This document shows positions 33,841-42,079 of a stretch of DNA of 64,000 bases, piece by piece. Under the pieces are notes generated by a model. That model made no database searches and was not told the DNA's origin. It saw only the letters and a program-made list of their open reading frames with translations. Numbering within the stretch: the first letter of the stretch is position 1; the number at the start of each line of letters is the position of its first letter. The stretch is from an uncultured Desulfosarcina sp. GTDB lineage: Bacteria > Desulfobacterota > Desulfobacteria > Desulfobacterales > Desulfosarcinaceae. The stretch is from positions 1,922,001-1,986,000 of the forward strand of contig NZ_OY764190.1 in the NCBI RefSeq assembly GCF_963668215.1, given 5' to 3'. A program made the translations under genes and the position numbers.

Positions 33841-34698
33841 TTACACGACGCCCTGGTCGAGCATGGCCTCCACCACCTTGACGAAGCCGGCGATGTTGGC
33901 CTCGTTCATGTAGTTGCCCGGGGTGCCGTACTGCTCGGCCGCATCCAGACAGGTCTTGTGGATGCTCTTCATGATCATCTGCAGCCGGTTGTCCACCTCC
34001 TCGCGGGTCCAGGCCAGTCGCATGGAGTTCTGGGTCATCTCCAGTCCCGATACGGAAACGCCGCCGGCATTGGCCGCCTTGCCCGGGCCGTAGAGCAGTT
34101 TGTTCTCGATGAAGATATCGATGCCTTCGGGCACTGTAGGCATGTTGGCCCCCTCGCAGACCACGGCCACGCCGTTGTCCACCAGATTTTGGGCGTCTTT
34201 GGCGCTGATCTCGTTCTGGGTGGCCGACGGAAAGGCGCAGTCCGCCTTGTGGTTCCACAGCGGGTTGCCATCCGCTTCCGGATCAGCCTCGGTGTAGACG
34301 GCATCCGGATATTTATCGGTGTATTCCTTTACCCGGCCACGGCGCACGTTCTTCAGGTTCATCAAAAAGGCCAGCTTGTCCCGGTCGATGCCTGCCGCGT
34401 CGTAGACGTACCCGGAAGAATCTGAACAGGTCACCGGTTTGGCCCCCAGGTCCAGCAGCTTCTCCAGGGTGTACTGGGCCACGTTGCCCGAGCCGGACAC
34501 CAGACAGGTCTTGCCTTCCAGCCTTTCGCTGCGGGTGGCCAGCATTTCGGCGGCAAAATAGACCGACCCGTAGCCCGTGGCCTCGGGACAGATCTGGCTG
34601 CCGCCCCAGCCCAGGCTCTTGCCCGTGAGCACCCCGGTGAACTCGTTCTTCAGCTTCTTGTACATGCCGAACAGATAGCCGATCTCCCGGGCCCCCAC
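33841..34698 (-). pseudogene. gdhA: Glutamate dehydrogenase, 5'-truncated
   Basis: Only the last 285 of about 450 residues remain: the family motif IGVGAREIGYLFGMYKKLKNEF at the very start, then the Rossmann domain (LVSGSGNVAQYTLEKLLDLGA) and the C-terminal part (EGANMPTVPEG, GKAANAGGVSVSGLEM). The whole N-terminal substrate domain with the catalytic Lys and Asp residues is missing. The homology begins about 20 bases after the korC stop codon, so a deletion of roughly 500 bases has joined gdhA to korC. GTG 34698 has AAGGAG 15 bases upstream, too far for good translation. Even if made, the protein could not be an active dehydrogenase. Confidence 0.88.
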
Positions 34699-34717
34699 GC
34701 CGATATGGAAAAACTCC

Positions 34718-35263
34718 TTATTTTTTGCGTTTCCCCATCTCCAGCCCCAGGTCCAGGGCCTGTTTGTTCATTTCCAGAAAGTTGGACGGAATGCGCTGTT
34801 CGAGCACTTTTATGATCGACTCGGGTTGCACCAGGCCGGTCAGGCCCACCACCGCGCCCAGCATGCAGATATTGAACACGATGGGCTTGCCGATCTTGTC
34901 CATCACCGTCTCGTACATGGGAAGCTCCCGCTGGATGGCGTCCACCTTGAGCTGAGGCGTCACATAGCGCGGATCGGTCAGCAGCAGGCCGCCGGGGCGG
35001 ATGATGTCGCAGAACTTGGTGTAGGCCTCCTGGGTCAGGCACACCAGCACGTTGGGCTGGATCACCTTGGGAAAGTCGATCGGACTGTCCGCGACGATCA
35101 CATCCGAGCGCGTGGCGCCGCCCCGGGCCGCCGCTCCGTAGGCCTGGGTCTGCACTGCCTCCAGCCCTTCGTGCAGCACCGCGGCCTCGGCCAGGATGAT
35201 CGCGGCCGTGATCACACCCTGGCCGCCCGATCCCGAAAATACCATCCTGCATCGTTCCATCAC
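34718..35263 (-). CDS. korC: 2-oxoglutarate:ferredoxin oxidoreductase, gamma subunit
   Basis: The 181-residue product is the gamma subunit of the 2-oxoacid:acceptor oxidoreductase family. Marks are MVFSGSGGQGVITAAIILAEAA at the start, QTQAYGAAARGGATRSDVIV and LLTDPRYVTPQ. In the complex it helps bind coenzyme A and closes the active site formed by alpha and beta. It overlaps the korB stop by four bases. The gene order D-A-B-C matches known 2-oxoglutarate oxidoreductases. It is followed directly by the gdhA remnant. Confidence 0.93.
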   Translation of the reverse strand: MMERCRMVFSGSGGQGVITAAIILAEAAVLHEGLEAVQTQAYGAAARGGATRSDVIVADSPIDFPKVIQPNVLVCLTQEAYTKFCDIIRPGGLLLTDPRYVTPQLKVDAIQRELPMYETVMDKIGKPIVFNICMLGAVVGLTGLVQPESIIKVLEQRIPSNFLEMNKQALDLGLEMGKRKK

Positions 35264-36063
35264 TTTCCTCCCATGGCCCGCTCGATGATTTTTGTATACT
35301 CGCTGCAGTATTCCGGACGCTCTTCCTGCAAAAAGATGCCCCGCTCGATCAGCTCCGGATTCTCGGCCTTTTTCTTCGAACCGATGGGCGTGGTGATCTC
35401 CTTCATGCGCTTCATCATGTCCACCGCGCTGCCCAGTTTGTTCTTACGGCCGAAATAGGTCGGGCACTGGCTCATGATCTCCACCACCGAAAAGCCGTCG
35501 TGCAAAATCGCCTCGCGGATGATGTCCGCCATCTGCTGCACGTGGTAGGTGGTGGTGCGGGCCACGAAGGTGGCTCCGGCCGCTTTGGCCATCTCCACCA
35601 CGTCGAAGCCCTGGTCGATGTTGCGGTACGGCGCCGTGGTGGCCATCATGCCCGGACCGGTCAGCGGAGAATACTGCCCGCCGGTCATGCCGTAGATGCG
35701 GTTGTTCATCACGATGGCCGTGATGTCGATGTTGCGCCGGGCCGCATGGATGAAGTGATTGCCGCCGATGGACAGCGCATCCCCGTCGCCCATGGGCACG
35801 ATCACGTTCAGCTCCGGCTTGCTCAGCTTCACCCCCGTGGCAAAGGCCAGGGCCCGGCCGTGGATCGTGTGCAGGGTGTGAAAGTCCATGTACCCCGAGA
35901 TGCGCGACGAGCAGCCGATGCCCGAGACCATCACGATCTCGTTGCGGCTCATGCCCAGCTTCTCCACCGCCCGGATCAGCCCGTTGAGCACGACCCCGTG
36001 GCCGCAGCCCGGGCACCACATGTGCGGGAAAAACCGCTCGCGGATATAATCCTTGACTGCCAT
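35260..36063 (-). CDS. korB: 2-oxoglutarate:ferredoxin oxidoreductase, beta subunit
   Basis: The 267-residue beta subunit binds thiamine pyrophosphate. It shows WCPGCGHGVVLNGLIRA near residue 16, VSGIGCSSRISGYMDFHTLHTIHGRA near 46, and the TPP motif MGDGDALSIGGNHF followed by NNRIYGMTGGQYSPLT. With korA it decarboxylates 2-oxoglutarate to succinyl-CoA and reduces ferredoxin. It starts one base after the korA stop and overlaps korC, indicating translational coupling. Confidence 0.94.
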   Translation of the reverse strand: MAVKDYIRERFFPHMWCPGCGHGVVLNGLIRAVEKLGMSRNEIVMVSGIGCSSRISGYMDFHTLHTIHGRALAFATGVKLSKPELNVIVPMGDGDALSIGGNHFIHAARRNIDITAIVMNNRIYGMTGGQYSPLTGPGMMATTAPYRNIDQGFDVVEMAKAAGATFVARTTTYHVQQMADIIREAILHDGFSVVEIMSQCPTYFGRKNKLGSAVDMMKRMKEITTPIGSKKKAENPELIERGIFLQEERPEYCSEYTKIIERAMGGK

Positions 36064-37212
36064 CTAGACCCCCTTGCCCTTGATCAGGCGCAGCATGTTC
36101 TTGATGTCCGTGGGCGTGATGAAGCCCCCGTCGATGCGGTTGGCCAGAAACACCCGTTCGGGATGCCTCACCGTGCTTTTGACCATCTGGCACACCTGGC
36201 CCATGTTCATCTCCACCACCACCGTGTAGGCGGCCGGGTTGCAGTACTGCCGGATCACGTCCGCCGGAAAGGGCCACAGGGTCTGCAGTTCCAGCAGCCC
36301 GATCTTCTGTCCCCGCCGGCGCAGGCTGTTGACGATGTGCAGCGCGCTTCTGGCCGACGAGCCGAAGGAGACCAGCACCGTTTCGGCATCCTCGATGTGA
36401 AAGGTCTTGTAGTGCGCCATGCGCTCCACGTTGTTCTCGATCTTGTCCACAATGTGGCGCAAAAGCCCGTGGACGATCTTGGGATTGTCCGAGGGAAAGC
36501 CCCACATGTCGTGCGCCAGTCCGGTCACGTTGTAGCGGTGCACGTCCCCGAAGTCGCTCATGGGCAGCCGGCCGTCTTCCCGGGGAAGATAAGGATGGTA
36601 GTCCACCCCGCCCTTGACCGCCGTGCGCAGCCGTTCCACCAGCGGAATCTCTCCGGGCTCGGGAATCGTAAGCTTTTCGCGCATATGGCCCACCACCTCG
36701 TCGAACAGCAGGACCACCGGGGTGCGGAAGGTCTCGGCGATGTTGAAGGCCTCCACGGTCATGGCGAAGACATCCTGGTGGTTGGAGGCCGTCAGGCACA
36801 CGATGGAGTGGTCCCCGTGGGTGCCCCAGCGCGCCTGCATCACGTCCCCCTGGCTCACGTGGGTGGGCACCCCCGTGGAGGGACCGCCCCGCTGCACGTT
36901 GACGATCACGCAGGGGATCTCGGCCATCACCGCGTAGCCGATGGCTTCCTGTTTCAGCGAAAAGCCCGGTCCCGAGGTGGCCGTGAGCACCTTGTGGCCG
37001 GTCAGGGACGCCCCCAGGATGGCGCACATGCTGGCGATTTCGTCTTCCATCTGGATGAACTTGCCGCCTTTTTGGGGCAGCTTTACCGACAGATGCTCGG
37101 CGATCTCCGTGGACGGGGTGATGGGATAGCCGGCGAAAAAATCCAGCCCGGCGTACAGCGCCCCTTCCACGCAGGCCTCGTTGCCCTGGATGAATTTGAT
37201 TTGTTTACCCAT
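36064..37212 (-). CDS. korA: 2-oxoglutarate:ferredoxin oxidoreductase, alpha subunit
   Basis: The 382-residue alpha subunit begins with IQGNEACVEGALYAGLDFFAGYPITPSTEIAEHL, the TPP-pyrimidine domain of this family, followed by MEDEIASMCAILGASLTGHKV, TSGPGFSLKQEAIGYAVMAEIPCVIVNVQRGGPSTG and the transketolase C-like domain around VLVSFGSSARSALHI. Substrate choice within the family (2-oxoglutarate against other 2-oxoacids) is judged from gene order and from the glutamate-producing genes upstream, not from sequence alone. A 213-base repeat-rich gap separates it from korD. Confidence 0.92.
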   Translation of the reverse strand: MGKQIKFIQGNEACVEGALYAGLDFFAGYPITPSTEIAEHLSVKLPQKGGKFIQMEDEIASMCAILGASLTGHKVLTATSGPGFSLKQEAIGYAVMAEIPCVIVNVQRGGPSTGVPTHVSQGDVMQARWGTHGDHSIVCLTASNHQDVFAMTVEAFNIAETFRTPVVLLFDEVVGHMREKLTIPEPGEIPLVERLRTAVKGGVDYHPYLPREDGRLPMSDFGDVHRYNVTGLAHDMWGFPSDNPKIVHGLLRHIVDKIENNVERMAHYKTFHIEDAETVLVSFGSSARSALHIVNSLRRRGQKIGLLELQTLWPFPADVIRQYCNPAAYTVVVEMNMGQVCQMVKSTVRHPERVFLANRIDGGFITPTDIKNMLRLIKGKGV

Positions 37213-37425
37213 TAGGTACCTGCCTAAAGTTGTGTTCTTTTGATTGGATTATCGGTGTCGAAAAGATCTGAGGTCGGATATCGGAGGTCCGAGGACTGAG
37301 GACTGAGATCGGCAAACCGGCCGCGGCTGAAAGCCGCGCAACCAATTCCTCAATCCCTCAATTCCATAATTCCTGAATCCAATCACCCGTCTCCTGTCCT
37401 CCGTTTTCCGTCTTCCGTTCACGGT
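37213..37425. repeat. Low-complexity degenerate repeat tract between korD and korA
   Basis: This gap inside an otherwise tight operon is made of short degenerate direct repeats: GAGGTC, GGAGGTCC and GAGGACTGAGGACTGAGATC on one side, and runs such as CCTCAATCCCTCAATTCC and TTCACGGTTCACCGATCACC on the other. The right-hand repeats run on into the end of korD, where they encode the last residues. Such tracts look like slippage-generated sequence. No gene or clear promoter is seen in it. Confidence 0.7.
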
Positions 37426-37647
37426 TCACCGATCACCGTTCACTGGTTCCACTTCCACCTCGATGGCCAGGTCCGGACAGCGCAGCTCGCACATCCGGCA
37501 GGCGATGCAGTCTTCCAGGCGCACCGCCACCGCCTTGTCCTCCCTGTCCAGTTCCAGGACCTTTTTGGGGCAGAATTCTACGCAGATGCCGCACCCCTTG
37601 CACCAGTCCCGGTTGATCCGGTGCGCCTTCAACTTTGGTTTTGCCAT
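37426..37647 (-). CDS. korD: 2-oxoglutarate:ferredoxin oxidoreductase, delta (ferredoxin) subunit
   Basis: The 73-residue product is a two-cluster ferredoxin: CKGCGICVEFCPKKVLEL and CIACRMCELRCPDLAIEVE. It would carry electrons from the TPP site of KorAB to soluble ferredoxin. The last residues (EPVNGDR) are encoded by the repeat tract that follows, so the natural end may have been altered. Its start lies 18 bases inside the end of hutI, which ties the histidine genes and the kor genes into one transcript. Confidence 0.9.
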   Translation of the reverse strand: MAKPKLKAHRINRDWCKGCGICVEFCPKKVLELDREDKAVAVRLEDCIACRMCELRCPDLAIEVEVEPVNGDR

Positions 37648-38921
37648 GCCTGCATTCCCGTTGTGGTGTCAAAAAGAATTTGGCCGTCTTTGATTACCGA
37701 CACGACTGGATTGTGATTGAAACGATAGATCAAATGTTCGAACTGTGGGATGTCCCATATCTGGATATCCGCCTTTTTACCGCATTCAAGGCTGCCGATC
37801 TCGGCTTCGCGGCCGATGGCTTTGGCAGCCCCCAGCGTTGCGGCAAGAAAAGCCTCTTCCAGGGATAAGCGGTGCCTTCGGCATGCCAGCAGCATGACGA
37901 AGCGCATCGATTCGGTCCAATTGCCCGGGTTTAAATTGGTTCCCAAAGCGATGGTCATGCCGGCCTCGATCATCGGCCTTGGCATTACGGGGTCGGGATG
38001 GGCGACGGCAAAATCCAGGGCTGGAAGAATGACGCCCACAACGCTGGCTTTAGCCATGGCGCTCATTTCAGCGGTGGAAGTATAATTGAGATGGTCGGCG
38101 GAGATCGCCGGCAGCTCGGCCGCCAGCGTCGACCCGCCGATGCCCGAATACGCATCGGTGTGAATTTTGGCCCGCAGGCCATGGTCAATGCCGGCCTGCA
38201 GCACCCGGCGCGACTCTTCGGCCGTGTAATAGCCGTCATCGCAATAGACGTCGCAGAATTCCGCCAGCCCGGCTTCCGCCACCTCGGGAATCCTTTCGTT
38301 CACCAGGGCGTCGATATATCGATTGCGCTCGGCAATATCGTTGCGGTCGATCTCCGGCGGAAAATCGTGGGCGCCCAAAAACGTGCTCACGATATCGATG
38401 GGCTGCGCCGCTGCCAGACGCTGGTTGACCCGCAGCATTTTCAGCTCGTCCGGGCGGTTGATGCCGTATCCGCTTTTGCTTTCCACAGTGGTGGTGCCAT
38501 GGCGCAGCATACAAGCCAGCCGGTCCATGGCGGCATCGAAGAGTTCGTCTTCAGCGGCTTCGCGCGTCATTTTGATCGACGCGGGAATCCCGGTCTCAAG
38601 CCCCATTGCCTCGACGTCCGCGGCCGATTGGGTCATTTTCAGCGCGAATTCGCGCGCCCTGGACTTCCCGAAAACCAGGTGCGTATGACAATCGACAAAC
38701 CCCGGTGCGACAATTTTTCCCGAGGCATCGATCCTTTTTGCTTCGGTCAGATCGACTTCGGCCTCCACCTGCGAAATCGGACCGACGGATACGATCCTGC
38801 CGGCCTGTATGGCCACAGCGCCGTTTTCTATCCGAACCACCCGACCCTGGCGGTTCGATACACCGCTGATAAGCTCCGCGGCACCGGCAATACAGCAATC
38901 CGCTTTTGGTTTTGTTTTCAT
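37629..38921 (-). CDS. hutI: Imidazolonepropionase
   Basis: The 430-residue product is an amidohydrolase-type imidazolonepropionase. It has the metal motif GFVDCHTHLVFG near residue 75, TTTVESKSGYGI near 145, DVYCDDGYYT, AKIHTDAYSGIGG near 250 and GTNLNPGNWTESM near 325. It opens the imidazolone ring to formiminoglutamate in histidine breakdown. Ten bases separate it from ftcD upstream and it overlaps korD downstream. hutH and hutU, the two preceding steps, are not in this window. Confidence 0.95.
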   Translation of the reverse strand: MKTKPKADCCIAGAAELISGVSNRQGRVVRIENGAVAIQAGRIVSVGPISQVEAEVDLTEAKRIDASGKIVAPGFVDCHTHLVFGKSRAREFALKMTQSAADVEAMGLETGIPASIKMTREAAEDELFDAAMDRLACMLRHGTTTVESKSGYGINRPDELKMLRVNQRLAAAQPIDIVSTFLGAHDFPPEIDRNDIAERNRYIDALVNERIPEVAEAGLAEFCDVYCDDGYYTAEESRRVLQAGIDHGLRAKIHTDAYSGIGGSTLAAELPAISADHLNYTSTAEMSAMAKASVVGVILPALDFAVAHPDPVMPRPMIEAGMTIALGTNLNPGNWTESMRFVMLLACRRHRLSLEEAFLAATLGAAKAIGREAEIGSLECGKKADIQIWDIPQFEHLIYRFNHNPVVSVIKDGQILFDTTTGMQAWQNQS

Positions 38922-38930
38922 GGCTGTTAT

Positions 38931-39836
38931 TTATTCTCCCGACCAGCCGATCAAGGCATTTTCCAATACCTGATCCATGGTTAAATCGTGGGCCTGCAGG
39001 TAATAGCGCATGGTCTGGACCATAGCGCCCATGGGCACCGGACCCACCAGTTCGCTCTTGACCACGTTCACCCCGTAACGTGCGGCCTCGCGCCTGACCG
39101 CTTCCATGACCATGGGGATGGGGGTTTTTTCGTATTGGACCAGATTCATGGACACCTGTACCTGCGCCTCTTTTTCCAAAGCCAGGCCGATGCCGCGCAC
39201 ATAGCGAAATCCGCCGTTGATGTGGCGCACGCTTTTGGCAATGCGCATGGCCATGTCCAGATCGGTGGAGGCCAGATTGATGTTCAATGCCACCAGCGGA
39301 AAACGCGAACACACCTGGATGGAACCAGTTTTGGGAACGAATCGGCAGGGCCCCTCGTCCGGCGCGTAAAACGGGTCTTTCAGTTTTTCTTCCAGGGCCT
39401 CGTACTGCCCCTTTCTCACCTTGGGCAGGCTGACACGATCCGGAGTGGTGGCCGCGTCTTCGTAAAAGTAGACCGGCACGTCAAGGGTCTCGCCGATCCA
39501 TTTGCCGAAATCATGGGCAATGCCTACGGATTCCTCCTGGGAAATATCGCGGACCGGGATAAAGGGCACCACGTCCACGGCACCCTGGCGGGGATGGGAG
39601 CCCTTGTGCCGGGTCATGTCGATCAGCTCCACCGCAGTCTTGACCAGGTTCTTACTGGCCTCCACCATCGCTTGCGGGGCGCCGATATAGGAGATCACCG
39701 AACGGTTGTGGTCGGCGTCCGAGGAATAATCCAAAAGCATGACTCCAGGAGCGTTTTTCACATTTGCAACGACCTTTTCGACAAGATCGAGATCCTTGCC
39801 TTCACTGATATTGGGAACGCACATTAATGCCTGCAT
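38931..39836 (-). CDS. ftcD: Glutamate formimidoyltransferase
   Basis: The 301-residue product is the stand-alone transferase form: ALMCVPNISEGKDLDLVEK at the start, LDYSSDADHNRSVISYIG with the catalytic His region, HKGSHPRQGAVDVVPFIPV and VQVSMNLVQYEKTPI. It moves the formimino group from formiminoglutamate to tetrahydrofolate, releasing glutamate. In animals this domain is fused to the cyclodeaminase; here the cyclodeaminase is a separate gene just upstream. Confidence 0.95.
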   Translation of the reverse strand: MQALMCVPNISEGKDLDLVEKVVANVKNAPGVMLLDYSSDADHNRSVISYIGAPQAMVEASKNLVKTAVELIDMTRHKGSHPRQGAVDVVPFIPVRDISQEESVGIAHDFGKWIGETLDVPVYFYEDAATTPDRVSLPKVRKGQYEALEEKLKDPFYAPDEGPCRFVPKTGSIQVCSRFPLVALNINLASTDLDMAMRIAKSVRHINGGFRYVRGIGLALEKEAQVQVSMNLVQYEKTPIPMVMEAVRREAARYGVNVVKSELVGPVPMGAMVQTMRYYLQAHDLTMDQVLENALIGWSGE

Positions 39837-39856
39837 CGTATCATCCTTTTATGCTT

Positions 39857-40429
39857 CTATTGAATTTGTTTCGATATTTCTTCGATCTCGTTTTCTAGAT
39901 CGCGAACCTTCTCTTCATCTTTCAGGTATGGCAGATTGATCCGCACATTGGCCACGCAGCCCTTCAGGCCCGCCGCGGCCAGATGCCGGGCACAGGCCAG
40001 ATCCGACGAGGCGTTGGTGTTGTATTTCTTCTCCAGGACGGTGCAAAGCGCCAGGACCTCGCCACACAAACGGGCATTTTCCAATGGCACCTCGGCGCAG
40101 CCTATCATGCCGGCCTGGATGGCCCGGCTGCGGGCCGCCTTCTCTTCGTCGGTGCCCTTGGGCATGGCAAAGGCCTCACTCACCTTGGCAAACGACGCCG
40201 AATCCATGGCGCTGCCTTCCAAAAGGTGCTTGCCGAGCGTGCCGGCCCGATCGGCAAGCGCCTGGTAGTGCTCGTCCGTATCAAGCTCCGCCTTACCCTT
40301 GGAAAGGCGGGCGACCATTCCGGCCAACCCCGCCGCCATGGCTCCGGCAATGCTCGACGCACTGCCGCCGCCGGTGGTATTGTCCCCGGCGTCCATAATT
40401 TTTTCGAAAACAGCAATATAGTTGTCCAT
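39857..40429 (-). CDS. fchA: Formimidoyltetrahydrofolate cyclodeaminase
   Basis: The 190-residue all-helical protein has the cyclodeaminase signature GGGSASSIAGAMAAGLAGMVARLSKGK near residue 19 and AIQAGMIGCAEVPLENARLCGEVL further on. It turns 5-formimino-tetrahydrofolate into methenyl-tetrahydrofolate and ammonia. In a sulfate reducer with a carbonyl/Wood-Ljungdahl type C1 metabolism, this would feed C1 units into that pathway. It is the first intact gene of the hut-kor run on the minus strand. Confidence 0.93.
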   Translation of the reverse strand: MDNYIAVFEKIMDAGDNTTGGGSASSIAGAMAAGLAGMVARLSKGKAELDTDEHYQALADRAGTLGKHLLEGSAMDSASFAKVSEAFAMPKGTDEEKAARSRAIQAGMIGCAEVPLENARLCGEVLALCTVLEKKYNTNASSDLACARHLAAAGLKGCVANVRINLPYLKDEEKVRDLENEIEEISKQIQ

Positions 40430-40453
40430 TGGTATGCTTCCCTCGAATTAAAG

Positions 40454-40765
40454 TTATGCCTTGACGACATTCACCGGTTGGTTGTCTCTCAAAAGCGAGA
40501 TGACGTTGTTGACTGTTTTTACTCTCAGTTCGGCAAGAGATTCCTGGGTCAAATAGGAGACATGCGGGGTGATCAGGATGTTTTCGCAATGAAGGATAGG
40601 ATTGTCCTTCTCGGGTGGCTCCCGGGACAGGACATCCAGAGCCGCACTGGCGATCTCACCGCTTTGCACCGCCGCGATCAGTTCGTCTTCCCTTACGATT
40701 TCACCCCTGGAGGTGTTGATCAGAACGGCATGGCGTTGAACGCGTTCTTTCCGACCATGCCGTTG
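40454..40765 (-). pseudogene. D-2-hydroxyacid dehydrogenase, C-terminal remnant
   Basis: About 104 residues are readable up to the stop at 40454. They contain AVLINTSRGEIV, LIAAVQSGEIASAALDVLSREPP (with the catalytic Glu region) and ITPHVSYLTQESL with the catalytic His, all from the C-terminal NAD-binding and catalytic part of D-isomer-specific 2-hydroxyacid dehydrogenases. A stop codon at 40766-40768 closes the frame upstream, and the N-terminal two-thirds of the gene are absent. It lies just upstream of fchA on the same strand, so it marks an old deletion edge. Confidence 0.85.
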
Positions 40766-40899
40766 TCACAAAAGCGGTATTAACCCATCCGGGCACGCGG
40801 TTCAGACCCAGCGGTCGCTTCAAACCGTCATCCAGCATCAATGGCCTTGTCGGTTAATAAGAGGGGTAAAGCCCCACCGATAACCAACAGCAACAAGAA

Positions 40900-41199
40900 T
40901 CAACGGTTTTTTCCAACGGACAATAAATATTCCTCCCACTCCATGGGAAGAAGCTGTTTTTTCTTGTTGTTGCATTCTTTGCAGGCCGGTACCACATTGC
41001 CCTTGGTGGTCTTGCCCCCCCTGGCCACAGGAATGATGTGGTCCATGGTCAACTCGGCCGGCGGGGTCTCTTTCCCGCAGTAATAACAGCGGCCCTTGGC
41101 GCAGCGCCGTTTCCACCACTGGGACTGCCTCAACTCGCGGGCTTTTTGCCGTTCCCGCTTGATATCGCGTTCGTCCAGATCGCAGGCATAGGGCTTCAT
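40900..41199 (-). CDS. HNH endonuclease domain protein
   Basis: The 99-residue product has a basic helix (ERDIKRERQKARELRQSQWW), then a zinc-supported HNH site: CYYCGKETPPAELTMDHIIPVARGG...NVVPACKECNNKK. The two CxxC pairs and the DH-N-N spacing are those of small stand-alone HNH nucleases. It overlaps the upstream ATP-grasp gene by four bases, so both are translated together. The role is unknown. Small HNH proteins of this type are common in Desulfobacterota chromosomes and need not be mobile. A weak hairpin follows at about 40850-40885. Confidence 0.88.
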   Translation of the reverse strand: MKPYACDLDERDIKRERQKARELRQSQWWKRRCAKGRCYYCGKETPPAELTMDHIIPVARGGKTTKGNVVPACKECNNKKKQLLPMEWEEYLLSVGKNR

Positions 41200-42077
41200 G
41201 GCTTGTCCCCGCTGCAGGTTTCCGTAGAGGTCCGGCTGACGGCCAGGCCCCGGTCCGCCAGCCAGCGGTCGATGGCGGCTTGCAGGATTTCGTAAAAGCG
41301 CTCGGAGCCCCCCAACCCGGTCCGGCCGAAGAAGTAGTTGATCTCCAGAAACAGCGGTCGCGGGCTTTCATCGGCCTGGGCAGTCTCTTCGAAGATCAGA
41401 TCGATGCCGGCCAGATCGATCCCGGATCGCCGGCAGAACGCGTCCACCATACCCTGGCCCATTTGAATAAGATGGGAATCTGAGGTGGTGTCGATGCGGG
41501 CCCCTTTGGCCACACTGGTGCCGAAGACCCGGGACGAATCCTGAACCCGCCAATAGGCCGCCCGGGAATGCCCGATCACGGCAACTCTCAGGCTGCGATG
41601 GCCGTGGGGAATGAACCGCTGAATCACAAATCCTGCCTGGCCGGTTCGCTCGTAGCCCGCCGCCGTGGCAACGGCATCCTTCAGCTCTGCCAGGGTCCGC
41701 AGCAGAAAAACGGTTTCTCCCTCACCCCCCCAATCCAGCTTGAGCACCAGGGGAAAACCGGCATCGTGGACCGCGGTGCCCCGGCGCCGGAATTGCTCGG
41801 TGTTTTCAAAAATCCAGGTGCGGGGCCGGGCGGCGTCCAGTTTTTGAAAAAGCCTGGCCTGGCCGGTCTTTCCGGGATAGTCGAAGCATGCATCGTAGTT
41901 CGGGAAAACATGGGGGTTGTTCTGCCGGGCCATGCGATAAAGCGACGGTCTGCACCCCTGGGGAAGAATCACGGCGTCGGCCGACCGGATAGCGGCCAGG
42001 TCCGCTTCATCCGGATCTCTTCCGGCGCACAGGCGATTGACCTCCGCCACGTAGCAGGGGTGGAAGGATAGTATCAT
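41196..42077 (-). CDS. ATP-grasp (RimK/GshB-like) protein
   Basis: From ATG 42077, directly behind the era stop, the product has 293 residues. Residues 60-290 look like an ATP-grasp ligase: FPNYDACFDYPGKTGQARLF, FPLVLKLDWGGEGETVFLL (ATP-binding strand and Gly loop), GFVIQRFIPHGHRSLRVAVIG, and the metal-binding end LAGIDLIFEE...FLEINYFFGRTG. Such enzymes join a carboxylate to an amine or thiol using ATP. The substrate is unknown. It overlaps the HNH gene by four bases. I could not place it in a named subfamily. Confidence 0.82.
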   Translation of the reverse strand: MILSFHPCYVAEVNRLCAGRDPDEADLAAIRSADAVILPQGCRPSLYRMARQNNPHVFPNYDACFDYPGKTGQARLFQKLDAARPRTWIFENTEQFRRRGTAVHDAGFPLVLKLDWGGEGETVFLLRTLAELKDAVATAAGYERTGQAGFVIQRFIPHGHRSLRVAVIGHSRAAYWRVQDSSRVFGTSVAKGARIDTTSDSHLIQMGQGMVDAFCRRSGIDLAGIDLIFEETAQADESPRPLFLEINYFFGRTGLGGSERFYEILQAAIDRWLADRGLAVSRTSTETCSGDKP

Positions 42078-42079
42078 TA

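Noticed and set aside
35444..37215. Long open frames on both strands across the kor genes
   Set aside because: These are GC-rich shadows, full of Arg, Gly and His, overlapping the recognised KorA and KorB proteins.
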